Shown piece after piece: positions 9,984 through 21,239 of a stretch of DNA of 64,000 nt (the first letter of the stretch is position 1; every line of letters starts with the position of its first letter). The notes under the pieces are model-generated. The model made no database searches and was not told where the DNA came from. It saw only the letters and a program-made list of their open reading frames with translations. The DNA is from Prochilodus magdalenae (taxonomy: Eukaryota > Chordata > Actinopteri > Characiformes > Prochilodontidae): NCBI GenBank assembly GCA_024036415.1, contig JAMWET010006568.1:117001-181000 (forward strand), read 5' to 3'. A program made the position numbers and the translations under genes.

Positions 9984-12270
9984 CATTACTGCTCTAGACT
10001 AAACACTTTCTTTGTTGTACCTGAAACTTGTATCAGAACAAGCATTACTTTTTATGCAGCTACTTTACCTTTCTTAGTAAAGAGTCCTGCTGTAGACCTG
10101 CTGCCACTGTGAATTCACTTAAACATGGTTAGGCTTTTGCTCTTAATAGCAGCCAGTAGCATTTAGTTTTCCATCAACCAAACCTGAACAGAAAAGCCTG
10201 GAATCTGAAACAACACCAAAACATGGCAAAAAGAGTATTTATGCCAGGACAAGGTAGAGAATAATATTGCTTATATAAAAGGGTTGGAAAGAGGTTGACA
10301 TATCAAGCCATAGAAAACAAAGTGACCAAAGTAAAAACTCATTAACAAGACATGAAACACATTTACCAGCACCGAAACAATTTTATAAATTGCTGACGGA
10401 AAGGTAGGTCTAACACCCTTGTTGCAGACCCTTGTCGATCAAACTGTTTCGAAGAAAGAGATGAACAGGCGACATCTAATCCACTTGGAGTTGGAGAATA
10501 ATCATGATTCATTACCAAACTGAAGAGAATGGAAACACAACCCTTTTCATTTAACATTTGCAAATTATGAAAAATCACACTTGTATTGGGTCGGTACTCA
10601 GTAACATCCAATATGGGATCAGTACCAGTTCTGACTGTACTGGACAGCCCTGCTATGACAGATACATTGGTAGCACTGTGTGTTTAAAATCAACCAATAT
10701 TTATTTATTTCTTTATTCATGGTAGGATTCTGAACAAGGCTGTTATCTAGGCCCCAGCTTGACACATGTCACAACCTAAATCCCTGTGCAGCGGGACTGT
10801 TTTCAGGAAGCCAGCTCGGGTTTCCCCAGCAGCACTGCAGCACTGAGATCATCAGACGATGCCGGAAAGTTTATCATTTGATTGCACCCTCTAACAGTTG
10901 CTTTTGGGGAATCTAACCCCAAACAAATTACACCAGCAAAGTCAACAAACTCAATAAGACCGTCTCTGCTGGGTTCGACTTTACTGCTAGATAAACAGAG
11001 CGGACAAGAAGCGGCACGCGGGACGAGGAAGTTATCCCAGGGCCACTTACCTAATTTGACAACTTGAGGCAACCCGCCCCCACACAAAAAACACATTCAC
11101 CCATTTTCCTCCTTACTCCTACTGTAGTTCATTAGCACTGGAGCCAGGCCCATAGCAACAACTGGGCCTGGGTAGGCTGGAGCAGGCCTTGGCCTACCTA
11201 GATTGATCAAAGGCCCTTTTAAAATCAAGTAAGCTGAGAATATCTATTCAGCTGCATGTTTAAAGATAGTGACATTCCATCTGTTGTTTTTTCATTACGC
11301 TCTCTGCAACAAATCCAAATGTGCAAGGTATAGTCCAATCCAGATTCCCAAGATCCAACCTCTTTTCCTGCAACTTCCAATCACCAGACCAATTCTATGC
11401 TTGTAGACATAGGGTGGCTATACAGCCCATCCAGCCAACAAAGCAGCAGCTCTGCTGCCAAACACTGGCAATAACACTGAGAAGTTGCTCTGTTTGAGGC
11501 TGTAATGTCCAAGGTTTCCAACTACATGTGTGTAGTTGGTTTTCCAGTTTTCCAGGGTGAAGAGCTGCTGTAAGAAGTATGAAGCCTGGGTAGGGATCCT
11601 CTGTCTTAGCTAACACTTGCAGCTAAAAATGTTCTACCTGTGTAACAGGTACACACAGGGTGTACCTGAAATTGATGGTCTAGGGTTCACTTCCAAAGAT
11701 GTATCGTGTATCCCTGGCATGCATGCGCAATTGTGTGATTGGTTCATTTTGTAACATGAGTGCTTTGACTTATCATTATCATTATCTAATTATCTTTGTC
11801 CAAGATTCGTGATGGCAGAGAAAGAAGCGTTATGCATGAAAAGCACTGTTCTTCGGCACTTGAGAATTTGTTGCCAAGAAAAATACTAAAAAGTAGCAGA
11901 TGGGTGAAGTCAGAGCCTACCATTCTGCAAACCTACATGTAGAAAAGTAACATATAGAATTGTGCAGCTAATCCACACTGAAATTAATTTGTGTGTAAAA
12001 ACAAACTAGTTATAAGCCCTGCCACCTAACAGGCCCAGAATTAACATCAAATATTTGGGACAAGTGTGTAAATGACAGAAACTCACCATGATCCGTATCT
12101 ACATAAACATACAGATCACCAGATACAGGGTAAATATGCACGTTTTACTAATTCTACACATACTCTGAGCAACTGATGCAGAAAAGTGCAGTATGTTGTT
12201 TTATATCAGGCAAAGAGTGAAGGTAACTAGCACCAAGGACAAGTCAGGGAGGAATTACACGACCGAAAAA
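9984..12270. other. Non-coding stretch with one possible splice donor
   Basis: No gene supported. On the minus strand at about 11045-11055 the sequence reads ATTAGGTAAGTGG, a near-consensus 5' splice site, within a frame that begins MCFLCGGGLPQVVKLG. With no recognisable domain and no acceptor, this is only a weak exon candidate. The rest shows no clear repeat. Confidence 0.35.
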
Positions 12271-12352
12271 AGACAGCAGTGTTCAAATAATGCATAACAG
12301 TTAAAATCAACAAAAATGGAGATACATTTTTTTCATTGGACAGTGAGGATAT
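12271..12352 (-). mobile_element. MITE-M terminal fragment
   Basis: TCAAATAATGCATAACAG, ATGGAGATACATTTTTTTC and ATTGGACAGTGAGGATATG match one end of the complete MITE at 62633-62893 in order and spacing. Confidence 0.6.
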
Positions 12353-12465
12353 GTGGTTTCTGCATACTGTTATCTTCAACAATGTACATATGCCAGACAA
12401 AAACGTAGCTCCAGTGCAGAAACAAACTTCAAACCATAAATATGCTTCAGCACATTTGGCGTTAG

Positions 12466-12500
12466 AAAGCATAGGCATTTAAAAGAAAGCATAGGCATTT
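12466..12500. repeat. Short tandem duplication
   Basis: AAAGCATAGGCATTT occurs twice in a row, separated by a few A/G bases. Confidence 0.85.
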
Positions 12501-12699
12501 GATTTCCCTGACAGCAACAGGACAGCAGACCATTGTTGGTTCACTGGCAGTCCACTGGTAACTAGCCCAGTGGTTTTTTGGTGGCCCACTGGTGGTTAAG
12601 CAGAGTAATAGACTCTGAGGAGGTTAAAATGAGTTACAGGTATATCGTTATTCTGTATGCAGGCAGTGTTAGACAGTAATGAAGGCAGGGGAATGTGCT

Positions 12700-12940
12700 A
12701 CTGTAGGTAAGTAGTGTGTTGGTGTACCGTGACTGAAGACTTTCTATTCTGGGGGTCTGTTTACTTTACCTCCACTACATTTCCCAGTCAAATATCTTCT
12801 GGGTGCAATTGTTCTTTTAATGATGAGTGTATTAACTGCTACTTTCACTTTCCATACTTAAGTACATCTGAAGGTAAATATCTTGGGCATCTGTACTTTT
12901 TCAACTACACTGTTTGATTCATTTGTCCACCTCTAAGTGC
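12700..12940. repeat. Possible interspersed repeat of the CTCCACTACATTT type
   Basis: It contains TACTTTACCTCCACTACATT, GTACATCTGAAGGTAAATAT and TGTACTTTTTCAACTACAC. These phrases resemble a non-autonomous element widespread in fish genomes. Termini are not definable. Confidence 0.35.
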
Positions 12941-13467
12941 TGACAAACAGCCACTGCAGTGCTGACCTTATCAAGCCAGTGGATATGCGGGCTATCTAGG
13001 TTTTCGTCCATGAATGGAACCATGCCTATAATTCAGGAAAGCTAATTCTCTTTTGTAAGACCATCAACGTACAACTTTGAGGCTATAAGATGAGCTTTTA
13101 CTTCTGTAGGACAAACTGATGTGTGCTTTCGGGTTGGTTTCCATGGTGCCGTGTTCTTTAGCTCTGATCTCTTGTTGATTTAGCCAGTGAATAATCAGTA
13201 ATAGACTAGAGAACAGAAGGTCACCTTAACTAAAATGGTGAGAAATCCATAGCCAGGAACAATATAGCCCACAAAACCCAGAGAATGACCTGAACCACTG
13301 TGTTCACAAAATCTTTGTTGTGTCATTTTAAAATGTGGAGGCTGCACTGACTGGCGATAATGGCATTGATTTGATGTCACTTTAATTGAAGCGCCTCAAT
13401 AGGGACACTCTGGCGTTTGGCGCCGTTTGCAGGGACGGGATGTCAGATTTACAGTGAGCGTGAGTTT

Positions 13468-13717
13468 GGGAATAATGAGAGCAGGCCGCGGCTAATGAAA
13501 CGCCCTCAGCCCTTAAATGAAGACGCACAGCAGCTCGCTCGTCTGAGGCAGCCGTAAAGGTGTCTGCGTGATGAACGCGGCCTAAAGTGCGCGCTGACCA
13601 TGGAGAGACGCTCTGCTAGCTTTAGCTATTACTTTCCCACCATAAAGCCAGCACCTGTGACTGGAGCACACAGAGAATCTTTAAATCTGAGCAACAAGCT
13701 TTCATTATCGTCCACAC
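13468..13717 (-). repeat. Right member of a ~250-bp inverted pair
   Basis: Inverted relative to 5540-5792 and about 85% identical to it by eye. This copy is richer in CpG (for example GCAGGCCGCGGCTAATG). It lies directly before the 33-bp minisatellite. Confidence 0.85.
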
Positions 13718-13860
13718 AAAGAGTAGTGGAGAGATTCCTCTCTGCTGCAGAGCCGTCAGGAGCACTGTAATGATGCCTGGAAACAGGGGCAGTGTCGTTT
13801 TGCAGCAATACACATAACAACCACATATAATCATATCAAATATAATAATTATATATATAA

Positions 13861-15083
13861 TAGAGACCTGAGACAAAACACAGACTCGCAAGGCAGAGAC
13901 TCGAGACTCAACGCAGACTCACAGTGCAGAGATCTAAGTTTCAATACACTCGCAAGTGAGACATGAAATGTAAAACAGACTTGGAACTGAGAAACTTGAG
14001 ACTCAACACAGACCTGCCACTGAGAGACTCGAGACTCAACACAGACCTGCCACTGAGAGACTCGAGACTCAACACAGACCTGCCATTGAGAGACTCGAGA
14101 CTCAACACAGACTTGCAACTGAAACTGAGAGATTCAACACAAACTGAGAGTTTCGAGACTCAACACACATTCACAACTAAGAGATTTGAGACTCATCACA
14201 AACACGCATCTGAGAGACTCAAGACTGAAATCTCGTCTTACACTTGCACCTCAGAGACTGAAATCTCGTCTTAAACTTGAACCTCAGAGACTGAAATCTC
14301 GTCTTAAACTTGAACCTCAGAGACTGAAATCTCGTCTTAAACTTGAACCTCAGAGACTGAAATCTCGTCATACACTTGGACCTCAGAGACTGAAATCTCG
14401 TCTTACACTTGAACCTCAGAGACTGAAATCTCGTCTTAAACTTGAACCTCAGAGACTGAAACCTCGTCTTAAACTTGCACCTCAGAGACTGAAATCTCGT
14501 CTTAAACTTGAACCTCAGAGACTGAAATCTCGTCTTACACTTGAACCTCAGAGACTGAAATCTCGTCTTAAACTTGAACCTCAGAGACTGAAATCTCGTC
14601 ATACACTTGGACCTCAGAGACTGAAATCTCGTCTTACACTTGAACCTCAGAGACTGAAATCTCGTCTTAAACTTGAACCTCAGAGACTGAAATCTCGTCT
14701 TAAACTCGAACCTCAGAGACTGAAATCTCGACTCAAACTTGCACATCAGTGACTGATATCTCAACTCAAACTTGCACCTCAGAGACGGAAATCTCGACTC
14801 AAACTCGCACCTCAGAGACTGAAATCTCGACTCAAACTTGCACCTCATTGACCGATATCTCAACTCAAACTCGCACCTCAGAGACTGAAATCTCTACTCA
14901 AACTTGCACCTTAGTGACCGATATCTCAACTCAAACTCACACCTTAGAGACTGATATCTCAACTCAAACTCGAACCTCAGAGACTGAAATCTCGTCTTAA
15001 ACTTGCACCTCAGAGACTGAAACCTTGACTTAAACTTGAACCTCAGAGACTGAAATCTCGACTCAAACTCGAACCTCAAAAGA
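13861..15083. repeat. 33-bp minisatellite with two unit subfamilies (MS33)
   Basis: From 13861 to about 14210 the unit contains GAGACTCGAGACTCAACACA followed by GACCTGCCACTGA. From about 14210 to 14740 it becomes GAGACTGAAATCTCGTCTTA followed by AACTTGAACCTCA. From 14740 to 15083 mixed units with GATATCTCAACTCAAAC appear. All have a 33-bp period, about 37 units in total. Frames on both strands stay open for up to 214 codons as 11-residue repeats, which I consider non-coding. Confidence 0.96.
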
Positions 15084-15974
15084 CTGGAGATTGGTCACCG
15101 ATTTGATTAAGAATACCTGAGATGGAGTTCATGGCATACAAGCTGGAAGTCTCTCATTGCTGACTAGCTGAGGATGCATGTTTTTGAATGTTTCTTTCTC
15201 ATCTGTTTTTTTATGTTTAGCTGAGCGCTCTCTGTCTGTGCTTGGTCCAGTTCTGACTCACAGTTTGGTATCAGCACCCCACACAATCGAGAAAGTACAG
15301 TCATCATTTCTAACCACAAACAATCTGCACAACAACTGCAATCAGGACAGCGGTATAGACCACCGCTATACTGAAACCAATTTGGCATGAAAGTCATTTA
15401 CCCCCTGCAGCATCCTTAAGCTTGAATAACAAGTTCTGGGGAATGGGTAATATCTTGTTGCAATGATTTATGAGATGCTGGTTGACACAAAAGAACACCT
15501 CCTCTGTGATCTTAATAATAGCCATCATCATGTCTTGAGAGAGGGAAAATTACAAAAACATTCACTTATGTACTGGAATGTCTCATACACTGAGGTAACA
15601 GAGGCTCTACTTCTGACAGTGTAAATGCTGAGGCTCTAAAGGCAACTCCAATATAGCTGTTTTTAAATGGAAGTCTATCCAAATCAAAAGTTCTTCAGGA
15701 GATGTTCAGTGAAAACAATCCCAGGCCATGGCACCGTAATGAGCTGAAACAGTGAGTCAACAACTCAGTGACCACAGGATATTCAAATCATCATGACTGA
15801 GTTTCAGGCCACTGGTGTGGATGGTTGAGTTTGTCCCAGAATCTGTCCCAGATACTGTTTTCACTCCACTGAAATCTGAAGCACCAAAGTCTACAAGAAC
15901 TGGGCGATCCTTAACACGTTAACATAATATACACAATACCAATAATTAATAATATATATATACACACCATCATC
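15084..15974. other. Non-coding stretch
   Basis: No gene or named repeat. A short AT-rich run of the ATAATATATATATA type lies near 15948. Confidence 0.4.
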
Positions 15975-16520
15975 ATCTAAAGAATAGCTACACCCAGAGG
16001 GCGGTGTGGGAATGTTCTCACACAGTTCCTGCAGATTATGCAGTAGGGGTGGAGGTGGAATGACACCAGGCCTGCTGGACGTGTGACGTGCCTACAAACT
16101 GTTCATCTTGGTGCTGACCACAATGCATCCACATATGTGTTTGTTGATTGTCGCTACCAGCAGTCTTGCGGTCTTTAGTGGCGTTAATGTGGCGTTAGGG
16201 GCAGTCGTCCCTCGTGGTGCGTGCCTTCTTCTATGCACTGCCACCAACAGCGTGCTTTGGTAGTATCCGCACGACTGGTATGGTGCTCAATACCAATCTG
16301 CTTCCTGGATCTTTAAGATGAGACCCCGGTCAAACTCTTCCAACTGCTCACACTGTGTCTGAAGGCATACTTTGCTCGCAAAGGATGCTACCAACACAAC
16401 AGCGTAAGTCAGAATAGAAAGCACATGCAACAGGATGACCTTATATAATCAGGTACAGTGACAAGGCCTACCAAGTTTCATTCCTGTCAGTTGATTCCTT
16501 CTGGGTGCAGCTATTCTTTT
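15975..16520 (-). mobile_element. Tc1-like family B, relic copy
   Basis: The ends carry inverted AATAGCTRCACCCAGARGG (15984-16002 and, reversed, 16495-16513). On the minus strand an early coding segment reads EQLEEFDRGLILKIQEA, the N-terminal DNA-binding region of a Tc1-type transposase. A late segment (TCCACCTCCACCCCTACTGC) matches the copy at 19240-19660. At about 545 bp the middle of the element, including the catalytic core, is deleted, and stops are frequent. Confidence 0.7.
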
Positions 16521-17487
16521 GTAAAGATGAATCATTTCACTAAGCCAAGGAAACCATGGCTTATTCAAGCCTAATAAATAAAACTGTTCATCAAAACTAA
16601 AAATCTAAACAAAATATAGATCGTGATGGCCTTATTTATGGGCCTGCAGACATTGTAACACCTTGAAAACGGTCTACAATCAATAAAAGGAACTAGGAGT
16701 CATCTTTACTTTTTATCACTTCGTTATTGAGGACTCTGCTAACTGTAATGTTGTTCTGTTACATGTGAATGGCTAGCCTTCTGCCTCCAGCAGCTAATAG
16801 CTATACATTGCTACCTAGTGTACTGAAGTAGCAATCTTAAAAGCTTTGGAGCCAATACTGGACTGAATAAACACTGAAAATGCCACAGATATGAATCATT
16901 TTAATAATTATCATTAGCTGTCTATTTCCCTGGCCCTCCACTTTTGCCCTCAGGCTTGACACTACTGCAGTTTTAATAATCTCTTTGTTTACAGTGTGAT
17001 TTCTCAAAGTGGCCGTGCAATTCAGAGGCGTGGATGATATGGATAGTAGATGGATATGTTGTCATGCTGGCCTAACGCTAATCCTATGTGCTGGATGATG
17101 CACTGTCTGTAGTCAGATGAAAGAGCTGGATTAGGGCGGCACGATAAATTGCATCACTGCAAGAAACAATAAACAACATGCTGACAAACACGTTATTACT
17201 GCAAAATGCTGTTGCCATAGAATTGATGCAGAATTTTTGCTGAAGGGAAAGAATGGAATCTGCGACACATAATGAACAACATAATGTTACCCGGAGAATA
17301 AGCAAACTAGCTCATCCATTACTTAACATTACGCCAAGTTATTGTAACTTTTTTATTGTAAGTTATTATTATTATAATGTTACATAATTCCCCAAGCTTC
17401 CTGGCCTGCGTTACCTTGTTTCACGGTTTCAGCTTTCCGCATCCACCCAGCCAGTTCACCTCTGCAAAGGAGTTAATAGCACCTGTT
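16521..17487. other. Non-coding stretch
   Basis: AT-rich, with short TTATTATTATTATAATG-like runs near 17365. No gene seen. Confidence 0.4.
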
Positions 17488-17772
17488 GTGTTGGTCATCC
17501 TCTAGTCCTTCTTTGGTGGGCATAGGAAGCTGCCCACAGGCTGATGTTGGCTAAATAGTTCTAGATGGTGGATGATTCTCAGTCCAGCAGTGACACTCAC
17601 ACCAGCACAACACACACTAACACACCACCACCACGTCAGTGTCACTGCAGTGCTGAGAATGATCCCCTGCCTGCTCTGTGGTGGTCCTTTGGGGGTCCTG
17701 ACCACTGAATAACAGGGTGAATAGGGGTTACAAAGTAGGTAGAGGGACAGATGGACTACAGTCTGTATTACA
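17488..17772 (+). mobile_element. Palindromic long-TIR element (FB), partial copy
   Basis: Matches the right half of the complete element at 32316-32917: GTGTTGGTCATCCTCTAGTC, TCAGTCCAGCAGTGACACT, ACACACACTAACACACCACC, GTGTCACTGCAGTGCTGAG and GGGGGTCCTGACCACTGAA in the same order and orientation. The left half is absent. Confidence 0.8.
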
Positions 17773-18539
17773 CATGTGTGTATGTGTGTGTGGCTTCTAT
17801 GTATATTCATATATCCACAGCCTTTTAATACCCAGCCTCATTATTGCAATGGACAAAAACTTCAGTGCATTACAAATCGAGGTTCTTTTATGGCCGGCAC
17901 TCCATCAAAGCCACAAGCAGCCGCCATATTGGGGGCAGCAGGTGCACCGGCCCAAGGACTCCCCTCCTAGAGAAAGAGGCCAACTGAGTGATTACTCTAT
18001 TGCAGTCCACTGTGGCTATGTAGCAGATTTCACAGCCTTGTACTTGTGAAGGCTGCTCAGGTCTGAGACCCCAAGTTATCTCAGGCTACTGGTATTTTCC
18101 ACAGCTTCACTGTCTATCAAGCAACTTACTTCCCACATCCAGACGTTGCACCGAGACTATAATTCAAGGGGAGCGTTCAGCCGTTCACACTTTGTTCCCT
18201 GCCTACAACACCCTTCCCCACAGTCCCACACAGCACGCTGCGCGGTCCTTCACTGCATTCAGGGATGCTGCCAGAAAATGAGATTTCTCACCCAGCTAGC
18301 TAGCTAGCCCCCCCCCGAACTTCCCACTTAGATGATTTTGGTAAATAAATAAACAGTCTTCTCACGCATGGCATGAACAGAGGCCAAATGAACCTCTCCG
18401 GGAACGTGGCTTTAAAAATGGATAACATGCGTCTCCGCGCGAGAGGGAAAAGAGACTGAAGGCGGCAAAGGAGGGAGTTAAAACAGAACCACAGCACTTC
18501 TTGAAACCCCAGCGCTGATTCTCTATTCCGGAGCATGAT
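17773..18539. other. Non-coding stretch
   Basis: Contains a short TGTGTGTATGTGTGTGTGG run near 17775 and TAGCTAGCTAGCCCCCCCCC near 18297. No gene seen. Confidence 0.4.
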
Positions 18540-18720
18540 GTTATGGTTTACATCACTATTAATTTTCAGCATATCACATCATCGAAGGAGTAAGCCCTTA
18601 GAAAATGTGCATAATTCATAACGCTATTCTTGGCCCGGCTCATTACTTACCCAGGCCGAGGAGAAAAATGCAGAGCGTGATATGAGCTGTCACATTTCTG
18701 TGTTTGTGCACTGTTTCTTT
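18540..18720. other. Candidate conserved non-coding element
   Basis: Low-repeat sequence with ATAATTCATAACGCTATTC and TGGCCCGGCTCATTACTTAC, a composition typical of enhancer-like conserved blocks. There is no direct proof; this is an impression of sequence character only. Confidence 0.25.
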
Positions 18721-18743
18721 TGCACCGCTACATTATTTTCATC

Positions 18744-18798
18744 GGGGTGGGGGGGTGGGGGGGGGACGACGACGACAACAACAACAACAACAAAAAAA
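18744..18798. repeat. G-tract plus GAC/AAC microsatellite
   Basis: Three G-runs of 4, 7 and 9 separated by single T bases, then GACGACGAC and AACAACAAC repeats ending in poly-A. Confidence 0.97.
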
Positions 18799-19239
18799 CA
18801 CAGGCTTCTTTTCCTGGCGATTATTAGCCTGTTCTTCATATGTGCTAATGTGTCCCAGTCGCTAAAGCAAGGAGCTGCAGAACTGCTGACTTTCATCAAA
18901 GGGAAAAGTCCAGAAGATACAAAACTGCTTCTACTAAAACAACCGTTGAGTGCTAAGACACGGTTTTACTCCTCTTTGATAACAGAGGCTTGCTGGAGAG
19001 CAGTAGTGAAGGACTTGTCACAGAAGCGAGTTAAAAGTCCATCAAACACAGAAGCAGTACACAAGCAGTGGATGGCTGTACAGAAATGCTGCTCCTGGAT
19101 AACGGTGCACACATGATAATAGCCCTGCTGAAGCCGAGACAGCTAAAAGAGTTCTAAACGTCTAACAGTGGGTCATCCACCATCTGAACCTAATTAAACA
19201 TTTAAGAGCCTTTCATCAGGAAACTACACTCTTCATCAA

Positions 19240-19660
19240 CAGAACAGCTGCACAAATAGCTTCACCCAGAAGGAATCAGCCGACAGGAATGAAACTTGGT
19301 GGGTAGGTTTGACATCATGAGACATGCCATGATTCAAGTTTCACTCTCAGCTGTATGTAATGTAAGCAAGGGTAAACAGTCGCTGTACCTGACTGACCCA
19401 ACAGCTACAACAGTGAACGGCTGCACAACACAAGACTACATGCATGCAGACTGTTACAACGGCTGCTATGTGTGGAGGCACCGTGGTCGGCGCCAAGATG
19501 AAAGGTTTGTTGTCACTCATCCAGAGGGGCTGGTGTCACTCCACCTCCACCCCTACAGCAACATCTGCCGGAACTGGGTGAGAATATTGAAGCTGCATGG
19601 AATGGATTATCACAGGACACCGTTAGAAACCTCTATAACGCTATGCTGAGACATCTGGCA
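19240..19660 (+). mobile_element. Tc1-like family B, second relic copy
   Basis: The left end carries TAGCTTCACCCAGAAGGAAT and GACAGGAATGAAACTTGGT, the same terminal sequence as 16460-16513 reversed. Late transposase-like fragments follow: a CYVWRHRGRR block near 19465 and a QDTVRNLYNAMLRHL block near 19615-19660, the C-terminal end. The frames are broken and the central catalytic region is missing. It lies in opposite orientation to the copy at 15975-16520. Confidence 0.7.
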
Positions 19661-19904
19661 TGATGCCATCCTATAAGACACTACTTCTGCGTAGCTCAAT
19701 AAATATTATCCTTATCAGTCTAAAATTCCTGGTACCCTTTATCTTCCTTCCCAATAGCACTGCACTCTTCCTCTGATGATGAATGTACTGTATGTTTCAA
19801 CTGACAACAATTCCTTTAACCTCCTAACTGATGCAATGAGTAGCTTTGCTTCTCTTAAATGACCATATGGGAAGACGTATCATGTAATTGTGCAAAAGGT
19901 GTTA

Positions 19905-20360
19905 CGGTGTTTCAGTTGGGTCAAATTACTGGCCTGCAACAAGCAACGAAAACTAAGGAAAAGCTGAAATGAGTGGAATTGGGTTCAGACCAGTCTACCG
20001 CATTATTGAAACCTGGAAAGACAGTGGTGAGCCGCCAACACTGTAGAAGAAGTTCTGTTGGAGGAAAACCTTAACCGACCATGATCGGAAATCAATAGAA
20101 TGCTTGGTGAACTGAAATCGCAAAGCATGGACAGCAGAACATGTACTGTGTGACAGCAACTCACAGGATTGGGACTGATTGGCTGTGTGGCCTTAAGAAA
20201 ACCACTGGTTAGCGAGGCTGATCAATAAAAATGGCTTCAATTTGCTAGGGGTAATAAAGATTGGACATGGAAGCAATGGAAAAAGGTCATGTGGTCCAGA
20301 TTTACTCTATTCCCGAGTGATGGGCCTGTCAGCGAAAGAAGGGAAGCACATGAAGTTATG
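19905..20360 (+). pseudogene. Tc1-like family C transposase relic
   Basis: An early segment resembles the helix-turn-helix region (ITGLQQATKTKEKL near 19925, then RIIETWKDSGEPP near 20000). A later segment reads WTWKQWKKVMWS directly followed by RFTLFPSDG near 20262-20325. Related transposases have a short D-E-S segment between these two blocks that contains the first catalytic aspartate, so that residue is deleted here. No downstream D or E motif is recognisable. It is an old, inactive fragment without visible termini. Confidence 0.7.
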
Positions 20361-20499
20361 TGCCCACATCATGCATAGTGCCCACTGTTGGTCAAGTTGA
20401 TCTGGGGTTGGTCAAGTCTAGCCAATAACACAGTCAGCTGAATGACCAGGTAAATCCCCTCAACAATGGATTTCACTATCCCTGATAGAACGGCCATTT

Positions 20500-20735
20500 T
20501 CCACAGCAGAGCTGCTGGAGTTTTAAACACCTCGTGGTCACTGCTGGATGGAAGAAAGTCCACCAACCAAACTATCCAGTCAAATAGTGTCCTATGGGCA
20601 GCGTCCTGTGACCACTGATGACGGACTAAAGGATGACCAGCACAACCTGTGCAGCAGCAGATGAGCTATCGCCTCTAACTGTACATCTACAAGGTGGACC
20701 GGCAAGGTAGTAGTGTCTAATGAAATACTGTATAT
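20500..20735 (-). mobile_element. Palindromic long-TIR element (FB), partial copy
   Basis: In reverse orientation it matches the central part of 32316-32917: GCTGCTGGAGTTTTAAACAC, CCTGTGACCACTGATGA and TGTACATCTACAAGGTGGAC. Both ends are missing. Confidence 0.78.
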
Positions 20736-21239
20736 TTGAATTGAAAAAAAAATATATATATCCTTTAGACTTAAATCTCTTTGCTTTGTATGACCCAAAG
20801 AACATTCCATTTGATCACTAACAACAGAACCAGAACCCAGACTTTACCAAATGTCCAAAATACTCAAAACGTGCCATTACAAATTCCCTCAGGAGTCTTT
20901 AAATGTGCGCTGCATTGATAACCCACCGGTTTACAGATGAGGTGTGAATGGAAAGACCCTTTTGAATGAACATCCACATCATGTAAAGGCACTACACCAA
21001 TAATAGATTTCTCCTGAAGAGAAGAGCAAGAGTCAAGAACCATTGAAGAACGTTGAAAGGACCTGAAGGCAGCATAAGCCTCTACAAACAGGGAAAAGTG
21101 GTTGGAGTAAGAATCAAGGTGTTACCACACCCACACTTTCTGAGCCATCAAAGTGTCTTGCTGGAAGACGTCTCTGAATTATCTTGTCCACTGGTGGGCT
21201 ATCTGAAGTCACCTTGCAGACCCCACTTGTGTAAGTGGC
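20736..21239. other. Non-coding stretch
   Basis: Begins with an A-run followed by ATATATATATCC near 20745. No gene seen. Confidence 0.4.

Noticed and set aside
14186..14863. Overlapping 188- and 214-codon arginine- and lysine-rich frames
   Set aside because: 33-bp minisatellite open on both strands; not a basic DNA-binding protein.
18682..19116. 144-codon plus-strand frame with a threonine run
   Set aside because: It passes through the G-tract and triplet microsatellite (a poly-Gly and poly-Thr artefact) and has no domain.
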